From Himantopus leucocephalus (taxonomy: Eukaryota > Chordata > Aves > Charadriiformes > Recurvirostridae), in NCBI GenBank assembly GCA_003993805.1, contig RSEF01000003.1, forward strand, positions 102,245,790-102,309,789: DNA of 64,000 nucleotides, written 5' to 3'. Below are positions 23,184 to 33,092 of the stretch, in pieces. Every line of letters starts with the position of its first letter. The first letter of the stretch is position 1. The notes below the pieces were generated by a model. That model was not told the origin of the DNA. It did not search any database and was given only the letters and a program-made list of their open reading frames with translations. Both the position numbers and the translations under genes were made by a program.

Positions 23184-23740
23184 TGTGGTGGGTTGACCTT
23201 GGCTGGCCTCCAGGTACCCAACAATCCAGTCTACCACTCCCCCCTTCAACAGGCTCAGCTTAACTCAGAACTCTTCTACGCCCTCCCATGAAGTAGTGCA
23301 GAAGGATGGGGAATGGGTGTTGGGTCAGTTCATAACACTGCCTTCTGATGCTCCTTCCTCTTTGCATTCTTCCTCTGCTCCACTGTGGGGTCCCTCCTAC
23401 AGGATAGTCCTTCATAAACGTCTCCAACATGGGTCCTTCCCATGCTGCAGTTCTTCAAGAGCTGCTCCAGTGTGGGTTCTTTCCATCGGGTACAATATCT
23501 CAGGAATGGACTGCTCCAGCATGGATACCCCACTGGCTGCAGATCCTTCCAGAAAACCTGCTCCTGCGTGAGCTCCTCTCCACACGCTGCACTTTCTGCG
23601 GAGCCTGCTTCAGCATGGGCTCTCTATGGATGCAGCTTCCTTCAGGGCACATCCACCTGCTCTGGCGTGGGGTACTCCACAGGCTGCAGGGTGGATATCT
23701 GTTCCACCATGGACCTCCACGGGCTGTGTCTGTAAAGATC
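23184..23740 (-). mobile_element. ERVL-type LTR fragment, minus strand, 5' part missing
   Basis: The left edge reads TGTGGTGGGTTGACCTTGGC, the reverse complement of the LTR 3' terminus (..gccaaggtcaacccaccaca). Homology with the solo LTR at 29716-30815 covers the terminal segment and the tandem block of seven ~48-bp units, whose cores on the plus strand read like CTGCTCCAG.ATGG. It stops near 23740, so the U3 and TATA part is absent. Compared with the other copy it also lacks the segment holding the AATAAA polyadenylation signal, by deletion or subfamily difference. The overlapping open frames here are by-products of the tandem units. No internal retroviral sequence is adjacent. Confidence 0.85.
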
Positions 23741-24778
23741 CATTTTCATGAATGAGTCCTGAACTTGTTTCAGCTCAGTGTTTGTCAGAGCTTGTCATGG
23801 ACAGTAAAACATACTAGTGAGCTATCAACAGCTAAGATTTCTCTATCATTCAATTATATTGACCCACAATTAAAAATCAGGTATGAAAGATATTCTGTAT
23901 TTTTTATTTAAGGTGCCATACCCAAATCAGTAACACCTGTCTACATAGATACACAGAATTATTCAAGATAGGCTTTGATCTGCCTGAGTTAAGTATATAA
24001 TGCAGCAGTTCAGGACACATCTGCACAAAGGGCTGCAAATGGTGATGTTTCCAGTCTGTCCAGTTCCAGAATCAGCCAGGTACAACCCAGTTCACATCAA
24101 GGAACAAAATGTGTGTTAAAAGAACATTGTTCCAACCCTAATTAGCCAAGCTAAGAACAAGGATGTTCCAGCCTGGGGTCTGCAGAGTGCTTGTGTTTCT
24201 AGGAATGCTTTGAACCCATGTAATTATTCTTCACTGGTCACCTCCTCAAAATTTGTCTCTTGAGCCACTCTGGACACCTACCACTAGGAAAACCCAGGCT
24301 CCTCTGAAATACATTTCCTTTTTGACACTGACAGTGACATTGTTCTATTGGAAAAATACACAACCAAAAAGGAAAAGAGGAGAGAGAACACAAGAGCTGT
24401 CTGAAAAACTCAAGATGCCAGTTTTTGTAATTTTTCTGATGTAAGGCTGAACAATTTACACAAGTGTCAGTGGAGCTGGTTGATTCTGAGTTCTGGTACC
24501 AGGATCTCTATGTCTCTTAAACAGCTAAGTTGTCACATTTGGACCTCTGAGGTAGAGCTGAAGTAGTGCTCTGAGGCAGAGCTCAGAACTGGACTGGATG
24601 GCAGAGACCAGTCCTGCAAAATCTGCTACAGAGGCAGCTGAACAAGAAACCAGGTTACCTGAACAAGCGCAGAAGACTCAAGTATGGTGGAAAATCAAAT
24701 GGGTTTCTGTAAACAGTGTTCTGCATCGACATCTAATGTTGGCAAGCGAATGAGGTTGAAAAATTGGAAAAGTTTCTG
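23741..24778. other. Unique DNA, no gene seen
   Basis: No gene or recognisable repeat. Confidence 0.5.
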
Positions 24779-24838
24779 ATTAGAGGTTAGATGATCACAG
24801 TGGTCCTTCTCTGGCTTTAATCTTTGACTCTATGAATA
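24779..24838 (+). mobile_element. Old CR1 3'-tail fragment
   Basis: The string 'gttagatgatcacagtggtccttctctggctttaat..gactctatgaat' matches the 3' end of older CR1 lineages seen also in crocodilians and turtles (compare 'agatgatcatagtggtcccttctggcctt'). Only about 60 bp are recognisable. Confidence 0.55.
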
Positions 24839-26559
24839 AACAATGAGAGCATTTAGAGTGCAGAGGGAAACAGGGAAACCTTACCAGCAGGTGCTCAGTT
24901 GGGTTAGCAATAATATTCACTGCTGGATATCCTTGCTGGTCGGGGTCCACTGTTAATTGGATGTTGCTGAGAACACAAGGATGGGCAAGAAATTATCACA
25001 TTTCCCTTGGAAGCCTGTGGAGGGCTATCACCCATTGCAATTGGGGCACCAGGAAACTTTTAGCAGAGTTGGCAGCCAGGGCTCTCAGTTGACAGCTTCT
25101 CTGTTTGAGGGAATTAGTGGAGATTGGTGAGTGCTTTTTTTTGGGTCTGAGGGGAAAAGGGTGAATGGTATTTTAGGGAAATCTGTGAGAAATGTGGTTT
25201 TGCTGTTGATGCTTACTATGCTTGTGGCTGCAATATATGCACCTATGTATTATAATGTACTTAAAAGATGAAGCAAATTGTGTAGCTATACAATTATTAG
25301 GCAAAGGTCATTGCACTGGAGATGACTTTTAGGATCCATGAACACTGAAATGGAAGCCCACTTAAGCATTCATTTGTTTTCACAGTGATCTTCGTTCATC
25401 TTGATGATGAACTAAAAAATTTCATTTATATAAAGGTGCAGTCCTCTTGCAGGTCCAGCACAGGAATCACAGGAATGATGAAAGAAATGTGCAATGATAG
25501 GGAAAGCTCTTTCTTTCAAAAAGCTGACTGCATTTGCGTGCACTTTTTAAAGTAATATGCAGTATGTCTTTAAGCAGATGATATTGGTACAGAATTTCCC
25601 TATGTAATTTGCTTGTGCAAGGCTGATATTTTATAGGGAAAATAAAAGACAAAGAGAAGGGTTAAAACAAAACCAGAGTGTATTACGTTCTTTTTTGGCA
25701 TAAGGCTGCAGCCAGATTGAGTCTCTGAGCATCTATTTTTCAAAAAGCCTCCTGCAGTATTGGCCTGAGCGTCCTCTGAACCAGGATATGTACAACATGT
25801 AGAGAAAGAGCGGCATCTGCTTAGTTTTCATACCATCCCTTGTCAAAATAATTTAAAAAGCTATTTTCCAGGATTAAAGAGTTTATTACAAACAACAATA
25901 TTAATGAACAAAAGATATAGTTTGATTCTGCCATCATCATTTCAACAAAAGTACGTACCCAAATGAAGTGAAAACACTTTCCTTTGATTCCATCAAAGCC
26001 TTTTCTTAGTGTCATATTAACCACTTGATCTTGGGTTTTATGTATCACACTAGCTAACATTCAGCTTTCACAGTTAAGCATTGTAATACCTTTGTGAGCT
26101 TGTCTATAAACAAGTGACTGGACGCCTTCTGTTGTTAAGGTCAATGTTATGATTAATGAGCATAAAAATCCTCCCAGGAAATGTACTATCCGATTTTGGA
26201 ACTGCACATTAAAGGACCAGTGTATACTGAGTGTTAATGGAAAAGGAACAGAACTTACCCTGCCATCACAGTGTTGCTAGCTCCATTTGTCATAGAATTT
26301 TTTCTTCTTTAACTCACCCCAAATACAACTCGGGTCGGGGGAGTAACTTTCTGTGGGAAAATAAGCTAGATCCAGTATAGCACACACTTAAGTAACTTTA
26401 GCTTGAGGATTACCCATAGCCTGTTTCCCATAAATGTGTTGAACTTCAGGTTTGAGTTTTATTAAGCAATACATCACTTATAAGTTCAAATTTATTAAGA
26501 AGTAATACATCAAAATACAATAAAATAAAGTCTTAGCTAACAACTATGTGATTACTCAG
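24839..26559. other. Unique DNA, no gene seen
   Basis: AT-rich sequence, short open frames only, nothing recognised. Confidence 0.5.
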
Positions 26560-26659
26560 CTACTTACTGCACTGGATACTTGATTTTATATATATATGTA
26601 ATCATGGGTAGCGCTAGCCAACTCTGCCAAAAATGCCAATGTATTGAAATCTCAACTTT

Positions 26660-26960
26660 TCACAGAAGTGTACTAGTTCAGATGAAACTTTCATTGAGGA
26701 AGGTTTCTTTGCTCCAGGACAGAATTTCTGATCAAAATGAGAGAGACAGGAAAGAGAATAGCCTAGTGGTTATAACAGCCATGGAAATCCAAGTCCCTTC
26801 AAAAGACCCAAGTCAGGAGTTTGGTTCTCTTGCAGTCCAGGTTCCCTGCTGGAGCACTCGAATCCCGTATCCTCTCTCTCATCTTCAAAAAGCTGTGGGT
26901 TTATCTTGTGGAATAAGAAAAGTTTTGAAGTTTCACCAAACTGCAAAGCTGTTTCCCACA
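26660..26960 (+). repeat. Possible decayed tRNA-derived SINE-like repeat
   Basis: The phrase 'gagaatagcctagtggttataacagcc' followed by 'cccaagtcaggagtttggttct' resembles the tRNA-like head of old amniote SINEs ('..cctagtggttagagcac..'). The flanks carry 'tttctgatcaaaatgag' and 'gaagtttcaccaaac' words typical of degenerate old repeats. A 153-codon frame spans the area but has no known motif, so I do not call it a gene. Confidence 0.35.
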
Positions 26961-28549
26961 CTATCCTATTGCTTCCTTATCATTTTGCAAAGAAATCTTT
27001 GTAAAATGAAGAGTCTTGAGACCAACAAGGAGTTCAACTAACAATAGTTTAATGTATGAAACTAAGTAACTGCTTATTAAAATAGCAATTGCCAGATAAT
27101 GCCGGTATGCCATGCATACTTCAATAGATGCCTGTTGAACCTAGTTTACCATGAAGACAGGTATTACAATTCTTATGTTTGTTAGTTGCCCACCATTGAT
27201 TTAAACACCAAACATTAGCTAATTAAAAAGAAACCTCATATTATTAAGATGTATCATTCCTGTGACAGATATCAGAATTCAAGCAAAATTATTCTTTTTC
27301 TCCATTAGGTTATACCTAGAAAATTCATGACAACTTCCAGAATTCATGTCTTCATAGAAATTGTGTTTCCCATTATGTGTTTTAATTATTATTTTCATAT
27401 AAAACTTAATTCTGTAGTTCAGTACAAGGCAATTAAAAAAAGCAGATTATTTTTCTTTTTCAAACTTACTGGGAGTTTGCTGCTAGTAGAACAAAAGTAG
27501 CTGGGGGAGAAGAGACAAGCAGAGACCTGATATTTCCCATCTGAAGCCTACAACGGAAGTTGACCCCCCATGCTGGATAACTGCTAATGAAATGTATTAC
27601 TCAGCAAGTACAGGTTCTTAAAACAAACACACACACACACACGAAATTAAAAAGGAAAAAAAGAAAGGAAAATGAACACCATATTGACACAAAAATAACT
27701 TCTCTTTGATTTGCATAATCTTTTGGTACATCACTATTGCTCACCTTCACCATATGATTAGTAAATTATAAGAATGTCTAACGTCATTAAAAATTACGGC
27801 AAAGCACAAGGAATACCAAAGGAAAGCAGAAATATGGTCTCATCAGAAAACTGGGAAAGGTAGGGGGTAGGGCTGGGAACATAGGTAACATCAATTCTTT
27901 TTCTATTGTTATTCCAACTTAGACTCCAGCCAGTCAATAAAATAGCTCTTACCACAGAAATTCATCTCTACATTGAAGACCAGATGTTCATAACAGGTCT
28001 CAGGCATGCATCTAGCTGTTCCCTCTTTACAGCATCAAATTTATGACTGGGCTTAGTATACCCTTCGTGATACAAACACCGTTTCTCTTTTATCCTGTTG
28101 ACATATTGAAGGCAGACAATGCTAACTTGTTCCTTTGCCTTGAATAATTAACAGCCCTGATACAATTTCCAAAAGCATCTTTCAAAACAAAACTATATTT
28201 TCTGTGATGGTGCAATTACTAGCCATCAATGAAGAATCTATAGGAAAACTGTATAAAATATTTAAATTGGAATTAAAATTGAAAGAGTAGGCTAGGTATA
28301 TATTTAGGCTTATGCTTCAATAATTTATTGTAATTGCAGTAATGTAACAGGGGAGCTGCTACTGCAAACATAGCTGTAGAATTACTGCTAGAAGGTAGCA
28401 AGAGTTTATGTAATAAATGCGTCTCTTAAATACAAATGAAGAAAAAGAAATTGTAAATTTTATTTGTTGTTTCATACCCCGGCTCTTACAATGTTTCATT
28501 GCAAGCCACACAACTGAAATCAGATGGTCCAAATGAAAGATGGAGACGC
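26961..28549. other. Unique AT-rich DNA with a short (CA)n tract
   Basis: It contains an eight-unit (CA)n microsatellite at about 27627-27642. No gene or interspersed repeat was recognised. Confidence 0.55.
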
Positions 28550-28860
28550 TGTTTCCTTTCAGCGAAATGTCGTTTATGTCATGATTTGGGGCGAGGCCTC
28601 TGCTTGCAGATCCCTTGGGAGCTGGGTGAAGCCCAGCGAAAGGCAGGATGAAGTGGCTGCGAGCTCTGGCCTGGAGGCAGCAAAATCACCTGCAGCTCTG
28701 CAGCTGTGATGGCCCCAAAACGTTCCTGCTGTCTCCATGCTGTGCCTGGTGCTCATCCGAACCCGGGACTGGAGACAGAGCCTTACAGAAGAGCTGGGGC
28801 TGCCTGCCTCCTGCACTGGGGAACTGCCGCTGGAGGAACGGAGACATCATCCAGCAAGGA
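28550..28860. other. Small GC/CpG-rich patch
   Basis: About ten CpG lie in ~310 bp, far more than in the surrounding DNA. Both strands have open frames (up to 95 codons) without recognisable motifs. It may be an orphan CpG-rich regulatory element or a decayed exon; neither is proven. Confidence 0.35.
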
Positions 28861-29710
28861 GAGCAAGAAGAAATGAAAGGATGGGGTAAAAGAGCAGGTG
28901 TGAAAGGACAGTCAGTAAAACAAAAAAAAAGGTGAGAAAACGGAGCTTGGCCCTTTTATTTAGCATAAAAGAACAAGAGCAAAGTGAATCACCTTTCTCT
29001 TCTGTCCAGAAAATCAGGTGGAAAACACGACTGTGCTAGGATGACAATAACTTTCTGGACAAACAATACATGAAAGGTCACACAGCTCTGGATGTGTCTT
29101 CACTGAAAAAACTCTGGTTTTTTTATCTCATGTAATGAGTGCACACTAGTTGTCCTGAGGTAAATACATAATGATGGTACAGGACTGGAGTTTTTAAACA
29201 CAAACTGTACCCAAATCATACATACACGCACAGATGTGGTAAAACCCAGGAAAGACCCTGAGATCTTCCTCAGACAATGTCACCTTGAAGCTAAGAACCT
29301 ACCACAGGGATAAAATGCGTCACTCCAGGAACCAGAGAAGGGCTGTATTTAGGCTATATTCTGTGTCGGGTGCACCAAAATTCATGCTGGGGCCATGTGT
29401 TCACGCTGAGGGAGGAAGAGCAAGGACCTGGGGAGAGGCATCATCAGGTGTCAGCAGCCAGTGATTTCAGCGTTCAGTGAGATAATGCAGTGCTGGAGAC
29501 GGGCTTTCATTTATCCAGCCTTGCACTTCCACCACCACGGTAATTACTGAAATAAAAGGGGATGTTCTCAAATTTATGGCTATGCAACAGAGATCAGAAT
29601 TTTGCCCACACTTTGCAAACTATGATAATTTAGAGCCCAGTCCAGCTTCCATTGAACTCAATTGTCTTCCAACACAGCAGTCTCATGGGCACTTCCATAC
29701 TGTTCAGAGG
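28861..29710. other. Unique DNA, no gene seen
   Basis: Spacer before the LTR, with nothing recognised. Confidence 0.5.
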
Positions 29711-29715
29711 AAGCT
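29711..29715 (+). repeat. Target site duplication AAGCT (left copy)
   Basis: Five bases immediately before the LTR start, identical to 30816-30820. A 5-bp duplication is typical of ERVL integration. Confidence 0.88.
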
Positions 29716-29897
29716 TGTATTGGGTTTGCATGGCATGGTTTTGGTAGTTGGGGAGGGGCCACAGGGGTGGCTTCTGTAAGAAGGTGCCAGAAGCTTCCCC
29801 TGTGTCTGACAGAACCAATGCCAACAGGCTCCAAGATGGATCCGCTGTTGGCCAAGGCCGAGCCCATCAGCAACGGTGGTAGCACCTCTGTGATAAC

Positions 29898-29907
29898 ATA
29901 TTTAAGA
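29898..29907 (+). promoter_or_regulatory. TATA-like box of the LTR
   Basis: CATATTTAAG lies about 180 bp into the LTR, followed by a purine-rich stretch. By analogy with other LTRs transcription would start 25-30 bp downstream. This is inferred from position only. Confidence 0.5.
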
Positions 29908-30150
29908 AGAGGAAAAAAAACCCACCTGTGCAACAGGAGACAGAGAGAGGAGTGAGAAAATATGAGAGAAACAACTCTGCAGACACCAAGGTCAGTGGAG
30001 AAGGAGGGAGAGGAGGTGCTCCAGGTGCCAGAGCAGAGATTCCCCTGCAAGCCGTGGTGAAGACCATGGTGAGGCAGGCTGTCCCACTGCAGGCCATGGA
30101 GGTTAACGGTGGAGCAGTTGTCCACCTGCAGCCTGTGGAGGACCCCACAC

Positions 30151-30450
30151 CAGAGCAGGTGGATGTCCGAAGAAGGCTGTGACCCCATGGGAAACCGGTG
30201 CTGGAGCAGGCTCCTGGCAGGACCTGTGGACCTGTGGAGAGAGGAGCCCCCACCGGAGCAGGTTTGCTGGCAGGACTTGTGACCCTATGGGGGACCCATG
30301 GTGGAGCAGCCTGTTCCTGAAGGACTGCACCCTGTGGAAGGGACCCACACTGGAGCAGTTTGTGAAGAACTGTAGCCCATGGGAAGGACTCACGTTGGAG
30401 AAGTTCATGAAGGACTGTCTCCTGTGGAAGGGACTCCATGCTGGAGCAGG
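30151..30450 (+). repeat. ~48-bp tandem minisatellite inside the LTR, seven units
   Basis: The core (c/t)(c/g)GAGCAGG, usually CTGGAGCAG, recurs at about 30151, 30201, 30253, 30301, 30351, 30395 and 30441, a spacing of 44-52 bp. Each core is followed by variants of 'tgaaggactg.accc.tggaaggga'. The same seven-unit order is visible in the related minus-strand fragment at 23375-23670, so the array belongs to the family and did not expand here. Confidence 0.85.
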
Positions 30451-30629
30451 GGAAGTGGTGGCAGAGACAACTGACCGTAACTCCCATTCCCCATTCCCCT
30501 GTGCTGCTCAGGGAGAGGAGGTAGAGAAATTGGGTGTGAAGTTGAGCCCAGGAAGAAGCAAGGGGTGAAGGGAAGGTGCTTTAAGATTTAGTTTTTATTT
30601 TCTCATTATTCTACTCTGATTTGATTGGT

Positions 30630-30635
30630 AATAAA
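30630..30635 (+). terminator. LTR polyadenylation signal AATAAA
   Basis: AATAAA lies 180 bp before the LTR end, followed by T/A-rich and then GT-containing sequence, as expected at an R/U5 boundary. The signal was functional in the retrovirus; current use is unknown. Confidence 0.6.
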
Positions 30636-30815
30636 TTAAATTAATTTCCCCAAATCAAGTCTGTTGCCCGTGATGGTAATTGCTGAGTGATCTCCCTGTC
30701 CTTATCTTGAGCCACAAGCCTTTCGTTCTATTTTCTTTCCCCTGTCCAGCTAGTGAGGGGGTGATAGAGCAGCTTTTGTGGGCACCTGGTGTCCAGCCAG
30801 GGTCAACCCGCTACA

Positions 30816-30820
30816 AAGCT
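30816..30820 (+). repeat. Target site duplication AAGCT (right copy)
   Basis: Five bases immediately after the LTR end, identical to 29711-29715. Confidence 0.88.
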
Positions 30821-32810
30821 AAATAAGATCTGTAGCCTTTTCTGAAACCCCAGAGAAGGCAACTCACTCAGCTGACTTCTTCCTTGTGCCAAACTGAAGA
30901 TCTGAACATGGAAAATAAAATAGTCCCACAAAATAGCTGTCTTCAAAATAATCCCTACACCCAAACATTTTTAAAACAAAGCAAAATAAATTGCAGAACA
31001 GGAACCCATCATCAGCTCATTCTCACTCTGCAGTTGGATGACTGGCAGCTCTAACTGAAAGCAGCCACCTAAAGAAACATCTGTAGATCCAATGCAAGGA
31101 AAGCAGCAGGGGGAAGAAAGGGCTCTTGAGAGCAGCCTGATTTCAACTCAGCTTGAAGCGACTGTGAGACAGCGCCAGGACAGAGCTTAAGCTGGAAAGA
31201 GGAGGTGTCAGTTTTCCTTAGGGAGCTCATACTCAGTCTTAGGAAGCAGCACCACTCTCTGTCTGGGACTGAAAAAGTACTTGGTTTCAACTGGTCTCCT
31301 AAGGAAACAAAGTTTACCTGGTTTTTAATGTCTGACTTCCACCTCCCCTCAGTAACCTGTGAATCGTTTTGCCTGCTTAAGCTACCTCTGATGCAGTGTT
31401 AGAGGTATCAAGGATATTAAGTTCCTCCAAGCACCACGGCAGTACACAGCCAGGTGGAGGAGAGACACTCAAGTCTGAGTCCCCACAACAGGGACCGGCA
31501 GGAGATCAGGTATCATTTGGACACCAAAGCAGCCAAAGAGACAAAGGAATGTTCTAGCCATGGGGAAGTTCGGTGCTTGTCTCTCCTCTTAGCTACCCAA
31601 CAAGGCAAAAATGAACAGAGCACCGCAGAAAACCTCACTGCCTATTTTTTGCTATTGCTAAAGTGTGGGGGTTTTTCCCCAGAAAGTCCTTTGAAGCCTT
31701 AGAGATGGCAATCCTCTCTGCCATGAGACCCTGACCAAACATCTTGCAAATTCTATAATTCATAATAATTTATTTTCTCCAGCTGGTTGTCCCAATGCAG
31801 GAATTGACATTAAATGCACCGATTTCAAAATTTCACATCAGGTAAGCCTAATCTATATAAATTTACACAAAATGTAATGAGTTCCACAGTCCCAAGGGTT
31901 ACATACTCTATAAACTTAGTTGCACTAATTATTTATACTAAGAAGATATCTTCACGGCCAGAAGGACTAGAAATAACTTAGCTTCTGTTCAAAACTTTCT
32001 AACCTCTAGAAAACAACTTCATGACCCTGAAGTAAAAAAAAAGTTTAAAAGTACAAATAAATAAACAAAAATCCCTACAGTTTCAGACATTAGTTGAAAT
32101 TACATTACAACGAAATCTGTAACTTCTCCCAGCACTTCAGCAGTGCTTCTCCCAGCACAAGCAATAGTGATTGTATTTTAAAGTACTATACTTTTCCAAA
32201 ATATAGCTTAAAAAAGAAATTAAACATGAAATTACAAGTTTACAAACATCTTACCGGGACATATTTGAGGCAAGCAATAGAAAAGAACAGCTAGCTATTT
32301 TTTCTTTTACTACTTTATACAGCATTATGCAAGAATAATTTCCCTAGATTATCATAATTAAGCAATACAGATTTTACTTTTGTTTCAGCAATAAATATTT
32401 TCACATTTCCATTTGCACCAATAAGTAGCTCAAGCAGTATTTATGTTCTTTGCACTGTTCAGTGTAAAAACTGTAATGAGGGTAAAACAAATTGTTGGGA
32501 TCACTTTTTAGAGCAATAAAAGCTGACAATATTACTAAATAAAAAGCACAATTTTCTAGTAGCACTTAGAGAAATACAGACCAAAATTTTGAAACACGAC
32601 TTTGGGTTTTGGGTGCCCAATTTGCACAATTGTAAAGTGACATGAACTGTCAGTCTTGCATTTTGAATATGCACACTTACTAAATAGATACCACAGCTCT
32701 GCACATCTAAAAAAGGTTATTATAAAACAATGGGAACTGCCAATAAACCTGATCTTACACTGTGTATTACCTGTACCTAATACTCCAATGTGGAAAACAA
32801 CAACAAAAAG
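30821..32810. other. Unique AT-rich DNA, no gene seen
   Basis: No gene or interspersed repeat was recognised. The stretch 32080-32700 is very AT-rich. Confidence 0.5.
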
Positions 32811-33092
32811 TTTCCTGGTGTATTTTATTTATTTCACTGATAGGCAAAATTTGTCATCCCTCTTGCTTATAACCATTTTCGGCTTTGATTTTTTACTTAA
32901 GTAGATGATGGTTTCCTGCACTCTTTTAATCACCTATTCTAGGATGTGATNTTTTTCTGGTGTATTTTATTTATTTCACTGATAAGCAAAATTTGTCATC
33001 CCTCTTGCTTATAACCATTTTCAGTTTTGATTTTTTACTTAAGTAGACGATGGTTTCCTGCACTCTTTTAATCACCTATTCTAGGATGTGAT
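32811..33092. repeat. 140-bp direct copies flanking a single N at 32951
   Basis: Positions 32811-32950 and 32953-33092 are the same 140-bp sequence with five differences, all transitions, two of them at CpG sites. The N sits at the junction. This is the longest of five such joins in the window and the best evidence that they are unmerged, allelic contig ends (about 3.6% divergence). Confidence 0.92.

Larger units (their letters stand above)
29716..30815 (+). mobile_element. Complete solo LTR of an avian ERVL-type endogenous retrovirus
   Basis: A 1,100-bp LTR starts TGTATTGGGTTTGC and ends CAACCCGCTACA (TG..CA ends). It is flanked by a perfect 5-bp duplication AAGCT at 29711-29715 and 30816-30820, the size ERVL-type integrases leave. 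Inside are a TATA-like CATATTTAAG at 29898-29907 and an AATAAA signal at 30630-30635. That implies a short U3, a long R of roughly 700 bp and a U5 of about 150 bp. A tandem block of ~48-bp units occupies about 30151-30445. No gag, pol or env remains: the provirus was reduced to one LTR, presumably by recombination between its two LTRs. The 206-codon minus-strand frame across 30487-29867 is a product of the tandem units, not a gene. Confidence 0.95.

Noticed and set aside
23296..23755. Three overlapping plus-strand frames of 91-108 codons
   Set aside because: Antisense to the minus-strand LTR tandem block; low-information repeats, not a gene.
26580..27041. 153-codon plus-strand frame
   Set aside because: Overlaps a probable old SINE-like repeat and has no recognisable motif.
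29867..30487. 206-codon minus-strand open frame
   Set aside because: It lies wholly inside the solo LTR and owes its length to the stop-poor ~48-bp tandem units.
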